In this document: one piece after another, positions 1-6,432 of the stretch | Position numbering within the stretch: the stretch's first letter is position 1 | How the letters are laid out: each line of letters opens with the position of its first letter | NCBI GenBank assembly: GCA_020722165.1 | Contig: DYLI01000094.1 | Location: 1-6,432, forward strand | DNA from: Halothiobacillus neapolitanus | GTDB taxonomy: Bacteria > Pseudomonadota > Gammaproteobacteria > Halothiobacillales > Halothiobacillaceae | Length of the DNA stretch: 6,432 nucleotides | Direction: 5' to 3' | Position numbers and translations under genes: made by a program | The notes under the pieces: model-generated | Databases searched by the model: none | The model's input: only the letters and a program-made list of their open reading frames with translations | What the model was told of the DNA's origin: nothing

Positions 1-807
1 AAAATTCTCGTCGTAACCTCCGGCAAAGGCGGCGTGGGTAAAACCACCACCAGCGCCTCGATTGCCACCGGCCTCGCCCAGCGCGGCCATAAAGTCGCCG
101 TCATCGACTTTGACGTGGGGCTACGCAACCTCGACCTCATCATGGGTGTCGAGCGCCGCGTGGTGTATGACTTCGTGAATGTAGTACAAGGCGAAGCTAA
201 TTTGACGCAAGCCTTAATCAAGGACAAGCGTATTGACAACCTCTATGTGCTGGCCGCATCACAAACCAAGGACAAAGATGCCTTGACCGAAGAGGGCGTG
301 AAGAAAGTATTTGACGGCCTTAAAGCCGATGGTTTCGACTACATCGTCTGCGACTCCCCGGCGGGCATCGAAAAAGGCGCACAACTGGCAATGTACTTTG
401 CGGATGAAGCCATCGTCGTGTCTAACCCGGAAGTTTCATCGGTACGCGATGCCGACCGCATGCTCGGCCTGCTGGCCAGTAAATCGCATCGCGCCATCAA
501 CAATATGCCAGCCATCAAACAGCACCTTCTTGTCACGCGTTACGCCCCGGCGCGCGCGGAAGCAGGCGAAATGATGAGCATTGAAGACATGATGGAAATT
601 CTTGCCGTGCCCTTGCTTGGCGTGATTCCTGAGTCACCCGCCGTGCTGAATGCCTCCAACTCCGGGCAACCGGTCATCCTCGATCAGGACTCGGATGCAG
701 GCCAGGCGTATGCCGATGCCATCGCCCGCCTGCTTGGTGAGGAGCGTCCTTTACGCTTCCTTACCGTCGAGAAAAAAGGCTTTTTCAGCCGTTTATTTGG
801 GAATTAA
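1..807 (+). CDS. minD: Septum site-determining ATPase MinD (5' end cut by window edge)
   Basis: MinD is the membrane-associated ATPase that recruits the division inhibitor MinC and, with MinE, oscillates between cell poles so that FtsZ rings form at mid-cell. The frame is open from base 1 and gives 268 visible residues. Comparison with E. coli MinD (270 residues, recalled) suggests only two N-terminal codons are missing. The deviant Walker A motif GKGGVGKT is at visible residues 8-15, with the signature lysine at 9 and the P-loop lysine at 14. The conserved DFDVGLRNLD is at 36-45, a Walker B-like IVCDSPAGIE lies near 115-123, and NPEVSSVRDADR follows. The last residues, KKGFFSRLFGN, form the amphipathic membrane-targeting helix. 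The GTG at 34 lies inside the P-loop and cannot be the true start. minE follows after 3 bases, so the two are surely co-transcribed, presumably with minC upstream. The stop is TAA at 805-807. Identification is secure. Confidence 0.97.
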   Translation, partial: KILVVTSGKGGVGKTTTSASIATGLAQRGHKVAVIDFDVGLRNLDLIMGVERRVVYDFVNVVQGEANLTQALIKDKRIDNLYVLAASQTKDKDALTEEGVKKVFDGLKADGFDYIVCDSPAGIEKGAQLAMYFADEAIVVSNPEVSSVRDADRMLGLLASKSHRAINNMPAIKQHLLVTRYAPARAEAGEMMSIEDMMEILAVPLLGVIPESPAVLNASNSGQPVILDQDSDAGQAYADAIARLLGEERPLRFLTVEKKGFFSRLFGN

Positions 808-810
808 ATC

Positions 811-1077
811 ATGGGCTTGCTCAATTTTTTTCGTGGCAAAAAAGAAAACACCGCCAAACTCGCCAAAGAGCGTTTACAAATCATCATTGCGCACGAGCGC
901 GCACAAAATCGCCCCAGCCACGAATTCCTGCCCAAGCTGGAAAAAGAGTTGCTGGACGTGATCCGCCGCTATGTGAACATTGGCGATGATGCGGTCAAGG
1001 TCAAACTCGACCGCGATGGCGACGTGGATGTACTTGAACTCAACATTGTTCTGCCGGATCAAGTCGCCAAGGAATAA
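811..1077 (+). CDS. minE: Cell division topological specificity factor MinE
   Basis: MinE stimulates MinD ATPase activity, displaces MinC and drives the pole-to-pole oscillation. The protein has 88 residues, the same length as E. coli MinE. The N-terminal MGLLNFFRG is the membrane-targeting segment. The stretch NTAKLAKERLQIIIAHER (residues 13-30) is the conserved MinD-binding, anti-MinCD region. Residues from about 32 to the end form the dimerising topological specificity domain, with KLEKELLDVIRRYV and VDVLELNIVLP recognisable. The ATG starts 3 bases after the minD stop. A weak ribosome-binding site (GGGA at 799-802, 8 bases before ATG) lies inside the end of minD, so translational coupling is likely. 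The operon terminator follows 23 bases after the stop. Identification is secure. Confidence 0.97.
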   Translation: MGLLNFFRGKKENTAKLAKERLQIIIAHERAQNRPSHEFLPKLEKELLDVIRRYVNIGDDAVKVKLDRDGDVDVLELNIVLPDQVAKE

Positions 1078-1100
1078 GCTTGGGCGATGATTCAAAGCAC

Positions 1101-1129
1101 AAGGCGCTGAATATTTCAGCGCCTTTTTT
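1101..1129 (+). terminator. Rho-independent terminator of the min operon
   Basis: A perfect 11-bp inverted repeat pairs AAGGCGCTGAA (1101-1111) with TTCAGCGCCTT (1115-1125) around a 3-base loop, and it runs directly into six T's (1124-1129). It sits 23 bases after the minE stop and before hslR, so it should end minCDE transcripts. Because the left arm begins with only two A's, it is a poor terminator for the opposite strand. Confidence 0.93.
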
Positions 1130-1160
1130 GCGCGAAACTTTACGCAGCAACTAAAACCCC

Positions 1161-1562
1161 ATGAAAGAACTGTTTTCCAAACCCTCCCAAGCTTGGCAAC
1201 GCCTCGACACCTGGCTGTGGGCTGCCCGTTTTTACAAAACCCGCAGTTTTGCCAAAGAGGCCATTGAAGGTGGAAAAATCAAGCTCAATGACCATGCAGC
1301 CAAAGCCGCCTCACACGTCAAACCCAATGACACCCTGCACATCAGCCGCGCCGGTGAAGTTTGGTGTATCCATGTTCTCGGCCTCAATGAAAAGCGCCGT
1401 CCTGCTGCTGAAGCGGAAGCACTCTACATGGAAGATGCCGCAAGCCAAGCGCGCCGTCAGCATGAGCAAGAACTGCGCAAGCTCAACGCCATCGAACACA
1501 GCCACCAACGACCCAATAGCCACGCCCGTGAGCTGTTGCGCCGTTTGCGCGGAAAAACTTAA
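1161..1562 (+). CDS. hslR: Heat shock protein 15 (Hsp15), S4-domain ribosome-associated RNA-binding protein
   Basis: Hsp15 binds free 50S ribosomal subunits that still carry a nascent chain with tRNA, and helps recycle stalled large subunits after heat stress. The product has 133 residues, the same as E. coli HslR. The S4 RNA-binding fold covers about residues 13-62; QRLDTWLWAARFYKTRSFAK followed by EAIEGGKIKLN matches the Hsp15 signature closely. The second family hallmark, EKRRPAAEAEALY, is near residues 77-89. The C-terminus is strongly basic (ARELLRRLRGKT), as expected for RNA contact. The start is the only ATG upstream of the S4 domain, but no clear Shine-Dalgarno sequence precedes it. 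The gene lies 31 bases after the min terminator, so it needs its own promoter or terminator read-through. It converges on the minus-strand gene at 1559-2713 and shares a 4-base stop overlap with it. Confidence 0.93.
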   Translation: MKELFSKPSQAWQRLDTWLWAARFYKTRSFAKEAIEGGKIKLNDHAAKAASHVKPNDTLHISRAGEVWCIHVLGLNEKRRPAAEAEALYMEDAASQARRQHEQELRKLNAIEHSHQRPNSHARELLRRLRGKT

Positions 1563-2713
1563 AAAACTTTACGCAAATTACGCTTCATTTCAGTAACCAG
1601 ATTCGCTTCAATCCCTTCGAGGGCTTGCAGGCGGGTATCCGCCGCATTACCCAGCCACTCGATCACCTCAGCGCGTTTCTTGGCGAAATAATCGAGAATA
1701 AAGCGCTCGGAAATCAGCATGTATTCAATCGCCTGCTTGGGGTCAGCCTGAACGAAGGGATTACGTGCAATCTTCTTCGCGGCGGCTTCCTGTTGCTCGC
1801 AAAACGCATTCAGCAAGAAAAACAGGTTGAGGCGCGCCGAGCGCAAATGGTTTTGCCCCGAGTCCGAACTACCATACAAACTCGCATCGACGATGACATC
1901 CAGCCAGCGAATCAGCTGAGACTCAGCCATCACCCATTCTTCATTCATAACCCGCTGATACAAATCGCTGATTTGTTGGCGTAAAAAATCCTCTTTCTTG
2001 CTCGAATTCCACGGCATCAGGCGCGCCATCCAGTTGCTAGGCGATTTCACCTGTTCCTCAAGATGTGCCAGTTCTTCAAACAAGGCTGCGCGCACTTTGT
2101 CGGCTTCGCTGATTTGCAAACGTTTTTCGCTCATATCGGCAGAAAAAACCTCAAGCTGCAATACCAGATATTCACCTAAACTGCGGTCAACCCTACTTGA
2201 TACGCTGCGTAAACCGTCCAGGGCTAACCGCAAGTGCTCGGCAAATGCGCCCGGATTTTCCAACGCTTTTATCAACACGACTTCGGCACGCGCCTGACGC
2301 GCGCGTTCGGCTTGTAATTCACGCACCTCCTCCCGCAAGCCCAACATGGATTGCGCCATGGAATGGTGCGAAATTTTTTCATTCCGCCAGCGCTCCAAGG
2401 TCGGTTCCAAGTCTTGCATTCGATGCTGCAAACGCGATATGGCAATATCCGCTTCGTAGCCGCGCGCCTTGTCCATGGCTTGGAGCACGGTGGAACCCAA
2501 GGCCTGATCCATGCGTTGCACTACACGCAACTCCGCCTGGCTGGCTACAAAGACCATTTTTTCCAACACGGCGCGCATGGGTGCGGGAGCATTGCGAATC
2601 AACTGGGTCGGAATCGTTTCCGGCATAATATCCAGTGGCAACTTGGCCATTTCGGCAGGTGAAAGCTCCAGCACCATGGCAGTGAACTCTTCAAGGTTTA
2701 GGCGTTGGCTCAT
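1559..2713 (-). CDS. Uncharacterised mostly helical soluble protein, 384 residues
   Basis: I do not recognise this family. The sequence shows no signal peptide, no membrane segment and no nucleotide-binding or metal-binding motif. It is rich in Glu, Arg, Leu, Ala and Gln with few glycines or prolines, so a largely alpha-helical cytoplasmic protein is likely. Heptad-like, coiled-coil-prone stretches are seen around residues 120-150 (LREEVRELQAERARQARAE) and 200-222 (ISEADKVRAALFEELAHLEE). A Trp- and Pro-containing break (SNWMARLMPWNSSKKEDF, 226-243) separates them from a C-terminal helical part. Only one cysteine is visible (near 305). The start is ATG at 2711-2713, with no strong ribosome-binding site. 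It is the last gene of the minus-strand cluster, 43 bases after hemY. Codon use looks like its neighbours, so it is probably a real native gene. Its stop TAA lies in the TTAA that also ends hslR. Confidence 0.85.
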   Translation of the reverse strand: MSQRLNLEEFTAMVLELSPAEMAKLPLDIMPETIPTQLIRNAPAPMRAVLEKMVFVASQAELRVVQRMDQALGSTVLQAMDKARGYEADIAISRLQHRMQDLEPTLERWRNEKISHHSMAQSMLGLREEVRELQAERARQARAEVVLIKALENPGAFAEHLRLALDGLRSVSSRVDRSLGEYLVLQLEVFSADMSEKRLQISEADKVRAALFEELAHLEEQVKSPSNWMARLMPWNSSKKEDFLRQQISDLYQRVMNEEWVMAESQLIRWLDVIVDASLYGSSDSGQNHLRSARLNLFFLLNAFCEQQEAAAKKIARNPFVQADPKQAIEYMLISERFILDYFAKKRAEVIEWLGNAADTRLQALEGIEANLVTEMKRNLRKVF

Positions 2714-2756
2714 GACACGGCAGGCTCTGAAAAAATTTACAATGAGTTTATCAAAT

Positions 2757-4124
2757 CTAAAGCATTTGTGCTTGAAGCTCTTGCAATGCAGTGGCGAGCA
2801 CTAAGCCATTGCGAATGGCATCGGAGACTGACACGCCATCGCGCCAGTTAGCGCGCATCCGCAAACCCTGCAGATGCTGCATCGCCTCATCCAACGCAGC
2901 CATGCGTTCAAAATGCCCCAGCTCATATTGCGGAATGGCGCGCGGCCAGTGCTGCACATGACTCATCAGCGGTGCAGCACGCAAGCCCAAAATCGGGCCA
3001 AGGTCAGCCAATACCCGCGCCACAATGGCTTCATCCGTCCACGTGCCCACATCTTCATGCCGCCGTCCGCCGATAAACACCGTGAGTAGCACCTGCCCGT
3101 CGGGCGCACGACCGGGGAAGAGCGTGCTGGAAAACAGCGCACCCAAGGTGGTCACACGCTCCTTGGCCGGGATGAGCACCCCGAAACCATCCAGCGCGTG
3201 TGCCACATCCTCACGCCGAAAACCCAAGGCCACCGACATGACCGGCGGGTAGGGAATCTCGCGCAGCGGCTGCACGCGAACGCCTAAAAACGGCTCCAGC
3301 AAAGCGGCACACACCTCAGCAGGCACGGCCAGCACCACGTTCTGCGCCACAAACGCCCCCTGCGACGTATTCACCTGCCAGCCGTCGTGCGTATGCTGCA
3401 AACCCTGCACCGTCGCATGCAAATGCAGCGCATCACCCAAGCGCTCCGCTAAGGCATCAACTAACTGCCCCAAGCCACGATCAAAAGAGAACATATGCCC
3501 CACGGGCGTGGTTTGTACCTCGGTCTTGCGCGCCTTAAACGCTTTTTTCAGCGCTCCGACAAGCAACGAACCGTGATCGCGCTCCAAGGCATACACCTTG
3601 GGCGTGGCCGCCTGCACCGATAGGCGCGCCGGGTCACCCGCGTACACACCCGAGACGAACGGGTCAATCGCCCAATCCAAAAATTCCTGCCCCAAACGAC
3701 GACGCACGAAATCGGCCACACTTTCCTCAATTTGCGCCCGTCCAATAAACGGTTCGGCCAACAGGCGGAATTTTGCGGCAGGCGAAAACAGGGTCGTGCT
3801 CAAAAAAGCGGGCGGCGAACCCGGCAGCTGCACCGCCTGACCATTGCGCACCACATAACGCCGCTTGGCCTCAGAATTCGCCTCGCGCACTTCGGCACGC
3901 AACCCCAAACCATCAATCAAAGCCGCAATCGCGGGGTCATTATCCAGCAAGGTATTTGGCCCCGCCTCCAGCATAAAACCCTCATACATCAGGGTTTGTA
4001 TATTGCCCCCGGCGCGCCCGCTCGCTTCAAGCACGGCAACACGCTGCCCCCGTTGTTGCAGGAAAAACGCCGTACTCAAGCCCGAAATACCCGCGCCAAC
4101 CACCAGTGTTTGTATTTTTTCCAT
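2757..4124 (-). CDS. hemY: Oxygen-dependent protoporphyrinogen oxidase, HemY type
   Basis: This FAD enzyme oxidises protoporphyrinogen IX to protoporphyrin IX, the step before ferrochelatase in heme synthesis. With the ATG at 4122-4124 it has 455 residues, typical for the family. The Rossmann FAD motif VVGAGISGLS (8-17) is followed by the ribose-binding Glu in VLE (33) and RAGGNIQT (37-44). EAGPNT (53-58), DPFVSGVYAGDP (154-165), IPQYELGH (397-404) and the C-terminal FAD motif ANWRDGVSVSDAIRNG (425-440) are diagnostic of protoporphyrinogen oxidase rather than a generic amine oxidase. The reading frame extends 14 codons further to a GTG at 4166, inside the preceding transporter gene. The ATG is preferred because family homology begins there and it leaves a 13-base gap. 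Many gammaproteobacteria use HemG or HemJ instead, so the HemY form is a useful taxonomic marker. The stop is TAG at 2757-2759. Confidence 0.92.
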   Translation of the reverse strand: MEKIQTLVVGAGISGLSTAFFLQQRGQRVAVLEASGRAGGNIQTLMYEGFMLEAGPNTLLDNDPAIAALIDGLGLRAEVREANSEAKRRYVVRNGQAVQLPGSPPAFLSTTLFSPAAKFRLLAEPFIGRAQIEESVADFVRRRLGQEFLDWAIDPFVSGVYAGDPARLSVQAATPKVYALERDHGSLLVGALKKAFKARKTEVQTTPVGHMFSFDRGLGQLVDALAERLGDALHLHATVQGLQHTHDGWQVNTSQGAFVAQNVVLAVPAEVCAALLEPFLGVRVQPLREIPYPPVMSVALGFRREDVAHALDGFGVLIPAKERVTTLGALFSSTLFPGRAPDGQVLLTVFIGGRRHEDVGTWTDEAIVARVLADLGPILGLRAAPLMSHVQHWPRAIPQYELGHFERMAALDEAMQHLQGLRMRANWRDGVSVSDAIRNGLVLATALQELQAQML

Positions 4125-4137
4125 CGTGACCGTTATC

Positions 4138-5043
4138 TTATTTACCACGCTTAAAAACCACCGCACCCCACTGCGCCCAGGCTAAACCGCCCAACACCAG
4201 CAGCGTCCCCAGCATCGCCGCCACGGATAGCACCTCGTCTTCAAACCACCACCCAAGCCACAAGGCTAACACCGGCGCAAGCAAAGTCACCAACCCCATC
4301 AGCGAGGCCGGCAAATACCGCAGCGCAAAGAAAAACAACATAAAGCCGAATACTGAACCAAACACCGCCAAGTAAACAATCGCCCCCCAAGCACGTTCGC
4401 TCATCGCTTGTGGCAACAGCTCACCGTCTGGTGCAAGGACTAACCACGTCAATGAAAACAACACCGCCGCCAGCCACAACGCCCCCACACTGGTCACACT
4501 ACCCGAAATTGGCGCGTTAATTTTCTTCACCAGCACCGTGCTCAACGCATGAATAAACGCGCTTGAGATCATCACCAAAACCGCCCAGCCGCCCACACCA
4601 TCAAGGTTAAGCTGCTCATGAAAAATCAGCCCCAACCCAGTAAATGCCAACAGCAAGCCGCCTAACCAATAGGCATTCAGCGTGCGCTCGCCCAACACCC
4701 AAGCTGCCAATAGACTGGTAAAGAGTGGTGCGGTACCAAACAACACGGACACCATACCACTCGCCAAATGCTGTGCCGCCCAATAGGTGCCGAACATGCC
4801 GCCATAAATCGCCAGACTGCCCGCCGCATAAGCCTGCAACGCACGCGGAGCAAACGACATATGCTGCCCCAGCAGCCACAACACGGGCACAGCCACCAGC
4901 GCCCCCAGCACCATGCGTGCCGTCACACCAAACAAAAACCCGCCCTCCGCTCCACTCCACTGAATCCCCAGCGGCGTGGTCGCCCAAATCAGCACCACAG
5001 CGACATAGGCAAACCCCAGACGGGTATTCGAGGGCTGCGTCAC
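4138..5043 (-). CDS. EamA-family (DMT superfamily) inner-membrane transporter
   Basis: This is a drug/metabolite transporter-superfamily permease of the EamA type. These proteins usually export amino acids or other small metabolites; the substrate here cannot be read from sequence. The protein has 301 residues and about ten hydrophobic helices in two EamA repeats, roughly residues 10-140 and 150-290. Typical features are FAYVAVVLIWATTPLGIQW near the N-terminus, LFTSLLAAWVLGERTLNAYW closing repeat one, and LMGLVTLLAPVLALWLGWWF with EDEVLS in repeat two. Two starts are possible: TTG at 5047-5049 (303 residues) and GTG at 5041-5043 (301). The GTG is preferred because AGGTGG at 5051-5056 sits 7 bases before it, against 1 base before TTG; no ATG is available. 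It follows the dehydrogenase after 16 bases and precedes hemY by 13 bases, which suggests one transcript. The family call is firm; the start is moderately sure. Confidence 0.9.
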   Translation of the reverse strand: MTQPSNTRLGFAYVAVVLIWATTPLGIQWSGAEGGFLFGVTARMVLGALVAVPVLWLLGQHMSFAPRALQAYAAGSLAIYGGMFGTYWAAQHLASGMVSVLFGTAPLFTSLLAAWVLGERTLNAYWLGGLLLAFTGLGLIFHEQLNLDGVGGWAVLVMISSAFIHALSTVLVKKINAPISGSVTSVGALWLAAVLFSLTWLVLAPDGELLPQAMSERAWGAIVYLAVFGSVFGFMLFFFALRYLPASLMGLVTLLAPVLALWLGWWFEDEVLSVAAMLGTLLVLGGLAWAQWGAVVFKRGK

Positions 5044-5060
5044 TGCCAAGCCACCTGCAT
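5040..5060 (-). other. Possible six-codon minicistron (MQVAWQ) linking dehydrogenase and transporter
   Basis: The dehydrogenase stop reads TGATG, so its TGA (5060-5062) shares one base with an ATG (5058-5060). That ATG opens a short frame encoding MQVAWQ and ending at TGA (5040-5042). This TGA overlaps the likely GTG start of the transporter in the arrangement GTGA. The transporter's AGGTGG ribosome-binding site lies inside the minicistron. The geometry would suit translational coupling by termination-reinitiation, but a chance arrangement is entirely possible. Confidence 0.25.
5051..5056 (-). promoter_or_regulatory. Ribosome-binding site deciding the transporter start
   Basis: The minus strand reads AGGTGG here, whose AGGTG pairs with the CACCU of the 16S rRNA 3' tail. 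It is 7 bases upstream of the GTG at 5043 and only 1 base upstream of the TTG at 5049. This favours the GTG start for the EamA-family gene. Confidence 0.55.
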
Positions 5061-6424
5061 CAAGCCACCCACAGCGTCTTCACATGGGTAAACGCCCGCA
5101 ACCCCTGCACTCCAAGCTCACGCCCCAAACCCGACACCTTGCAACCACCAAACGGCAAACGCGGGTCGCTTTTGACCATGCCATTCACAAACGCTGCGCC
5201 GCATTCCAAACCACGCGCCAATGCCTCACCACGTGCCACGTCGCGCGTCCACACACTGCCGCCAAGACCAAAGCGGCTGGCATTGGCCAAATGCAAGGCG
5301 TGCAAATCGTCCTGCGCTACACAAATTGCCGCCACCGGGCCAAAAATTTCCTCATCAAACGCCGCCATACCGGGGCGCACATCCATCAACACGCAAGCCT
5401 GCATCGCAGCAAAGCTGCCGGGTACGGCCACACCGCCCAGCACCACACGCGCACCATCGCGCACACTGGATTGCACCTGCTCCAACACCTGTAGCCGCAA
5501 ATCAGGCCGCGCCATGGGGCCGATCTCGGTGTCTTCCTCCGCCGGATCACCCATGCGCAAAGCCGCCACGCGCAACGTCAAACCCTGTGCAAAATCCTCA
5601 GCCAAGGACTCATGCACAATAAAACGCTTCGCCGCAATGCAGCTTTGACCATTGTTTTGAAAACGTGAGAGCACCGCGTTATCCAGCGCCAGCTCCAGAT
5701 CAGCATCCTCCAACACCAAAAACGCATCCGAGCCACCCAGTTCCATCACCACCGGTTTCAGAGCGGCTCCAGCCAGTGCAGCCACCCGCCGCCCGGCGAT
5801 TTCGCTACCGGTCAAAGTCACACCATGCACGCGCACATCCTCAATCAGCGCGGGCACAGCCTCACTGCCTACCAATAGCGTACTAAAAACCCCTTCCGGC
5901 GCCCCCGCATCTTGAAATAACTCATGCAGCGCCAAAGCACATTGCGGCACGTTCGACGCATGCTTCAGCAAAAAAGTATTCCCCGCCATCACAATCGGCG
6001 CAGCAGCACGCAGCACCTGCCAAAACGGAAAATTCCACGGCATGATGCCCAGCACCATACCCAGCGGTTCATAAATCACCCGGCTGGAACGCGCATCCGA
6101 AGCCACAACCTCATCCGCCAGAAGCGCCGCAGCCTGCTCGGCATAAAATTCACACACCCAGGCGCACTTCAACACCTCAGCACGCCCTTCACGCATGGGC
6201 TTGCCCATTTCCAACGCCATCAAACGCGCATACATCCCCTGACGCTCCCGCAGCAAACGCGCCACCTCAAGCAGCAACGCCGCACGCGGCGCAAATCCAC
6301 CCTCACGCCAGACAGGAGCCATACGCGCACTGCGCGCCAAGGCATGCTCAATCTCCTGCGGGCTATGCCCCGCAAACTGAGCCAACACGTCGCCATTGAA
6401 TGGATTGATTGAGACAAACGCCAT
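5060..6424 (-). CDS. sad: NAD(P)-dependent aldehyde dehydrogenase, succinate-semialdehyde dehydrogenase (Sad/YneI) type
   Basis: The likely reaction is oxidation of succinate semialdehyde to succinate with NAD(P)+, in 4-aminobutyrate or related breakdown in the cytoplasm. The protein has 454 residues, against about 462 for E. coli Sad (recalled). Catalytic features are complete: IMPWNFPFWQVLRA with Asn131, LLKHA with the cofactor lysine 154, the general base Glu228 in VMELGGSD, the nucleophile Cys262 in NNGQSCIAAKRF, and EEIFGP with Glu359. VTLTGS (202-207) is the conserved cofactor-site turn. The C-terminal NGMVKSDPRLPFGGCKVSG (414-432) and the MELGGSD/LLKHA variants resemble Sad and GabD1-type enzymes more than other aldehyde dehydrogenases. 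The start ATG at 6422-6424 is the farthest possible, because an in-frame TGA lies at 6428-6430. GGTGA at 6428-6432 is its ribosome-binding site. It leads the visible minus-strand cluster; its promoter is outside the window. The family is certain; the exact substrate is inferred. Confidence 0.93.
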   Translation of the reverse strand: MAFVSINPFNGDVLAQFAGHSPQEIEHALARSARMAPVWREGGFAPRAALLLEVARLLRERQGMYARLMALEMGKPMREGRAEVLKCAWVCEFYAEQAAALLADEVVASDARSSRVIYEPLGMVLGIMPWNFPFWQVLRAAAPIVMAGNTFLLKHASNVPQCALALHELFQDAGAPEGVFSTLLVGSEAVPALIEDVRVHGVTLTGSEIAGRRVAALAGAALKPVVMELGGSDAFLVLEDADLELALDNAVLSRFQNNGQSCIAAKRFIVHESLAEDFAQGLTLRVAALRMGDPAEEDTEIGPMARPDLRLQVLEQVQSSVRDGARVVLGGVAVPGSFAAMQACVLMDVRPGMAAFDEEIFGPVAAICVAQDDLHALHLANASRFGLGGSVWTRDVARGEALARGLECGAAFVNGMVKSDPRLPFGGCKVSGLGRELGVQGLRAFTHVKTLWVA

Positions 6425-6427
6425 GCT

Positions 6428-6432
6428 TCACC
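6428..6432 (-). promoter_or_regulatory. Ribosome-binding site of the aldehyde dehydrogenase gene
   Basis: The minus strand reads GGTGA followed by AGC and the ATG. GGTGA pairs with the UCACC of the 16S rRNA tail, whose position allows this short spacing. The site is cut by the window edge, so its 5' extent is not visible. Confidence 0.5.

Noticed and set aside
34..36. GTG at 34 as the start of minD
   Set aside because: It encodes the valine in the middle of the GKGGVGKT P-loop; the frame is open to base 1 and the upstream residues match the MinD N-terminus.
1544..1577. An inverted repeat TTTGCG/CGCAAA around the convergent stops as a bidirectional terminator
   Set aside because: The stem is only 6 bp with a 22-base loop and no T-run directly after either arm, so it is not a credible intrinsic terminator.
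2197..2662. Overlapping plus-strand open frames (2197-2628, 2351-2662) opposite the unknown helical protein
   Set aside because: Their composition is shadow-like (Pro, Arg, Ala, His, Trp), they lack ribosome-binding sites and overlap each other. The minus-strand frame is longer and has normal protein composition.
2714..2756. A possible promoter in the 43-base gap before the unknown gene (minus strand TTTAGA, 16-base spacer, TAAATT)
   Set aside because: Each hexamer matches the sigma-70 consensus at only four of six positions in an AT-rich gap, which is expected by chance. It is not strong enough to list as a feature.
4725..5648. A 307-codon open frame on the plus strand opposite the transporter and dehydrogenase genes
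   Set aside because: Its translation is rich in Pro, Thr, Arg, Lys and Cys with no domain, as expected for an antisense shadow of GC-biased codons. The minus-strand genes have complete family motifs through the same DNA.
5924..6412. A 162-codon plus-strand open frame opposite the aldehyde dehydrogenase
   Set aside because: It is rich in Arg, His, Gln and Thr, has no motif, and lies wholly inside a gene with all its catalytic residues intact.

Overview
This looks like an ordinary chromosomal segment of a Gram-negative proteobacterium, most likely gamma- or betaproteobacterial. The evidence is the minD-minE pair followed by an Hsp15 (hslR) gene, and proteins that resemble the Escherichia coli MinD, MinE, Hsp15 and Sad families from memory. 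The genus cannot be named from the sequence alone. Coding density is very high. There is no RNA gene, insertion sequence, CRISPR array or prophage signal, and no non-coding stretch longer than about 85 bases.

Left part, plus strand (1-1562). The window opens two codons or so inside minD, which is followed after 3 bases by minE. These are the last two genes of a division-site selection operon (minC would lie just outside). A perfect 11-bp hairpin with a T-run terminates the operon at 1101-1129. Then comes hslR, encoding the S4-domain ribosome-rescue protein Hsp15.

Right part, minus strand (1559-6424). Four genes run right to left with tight spacing and are probably co-transcribed at least in part: a succinate-semialdehyde dehydrogenase-like aldehyde dehydrogenase (Sad/YneI type), an EamA/DMT-family transporter, an oxygen-dependent HemY-type protoporphyrinogen oxidase (penultimate step of heme synthesis), and an unrecognised 384-residue, mostly helical soluble protein. 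The last of these converges on hslR, and both genes end in the same TTAA tetranucleotide.

Functionally the left part is cell division (MinD ATPase and MinE driving pole-to-pole oscillation) plus translation quality control. The right part joins a heme-biosynthesis enzyme with a dehydrogenase and a transporter; whether these three share a pathway is unknown. I see no convincing novel multi-gene system. The items most worth a second look are the uncharacterised helical protein behind hemY, and a six-codon minicistron whose start and stop overlap the dehydrogenase stop and the likely transporter start.
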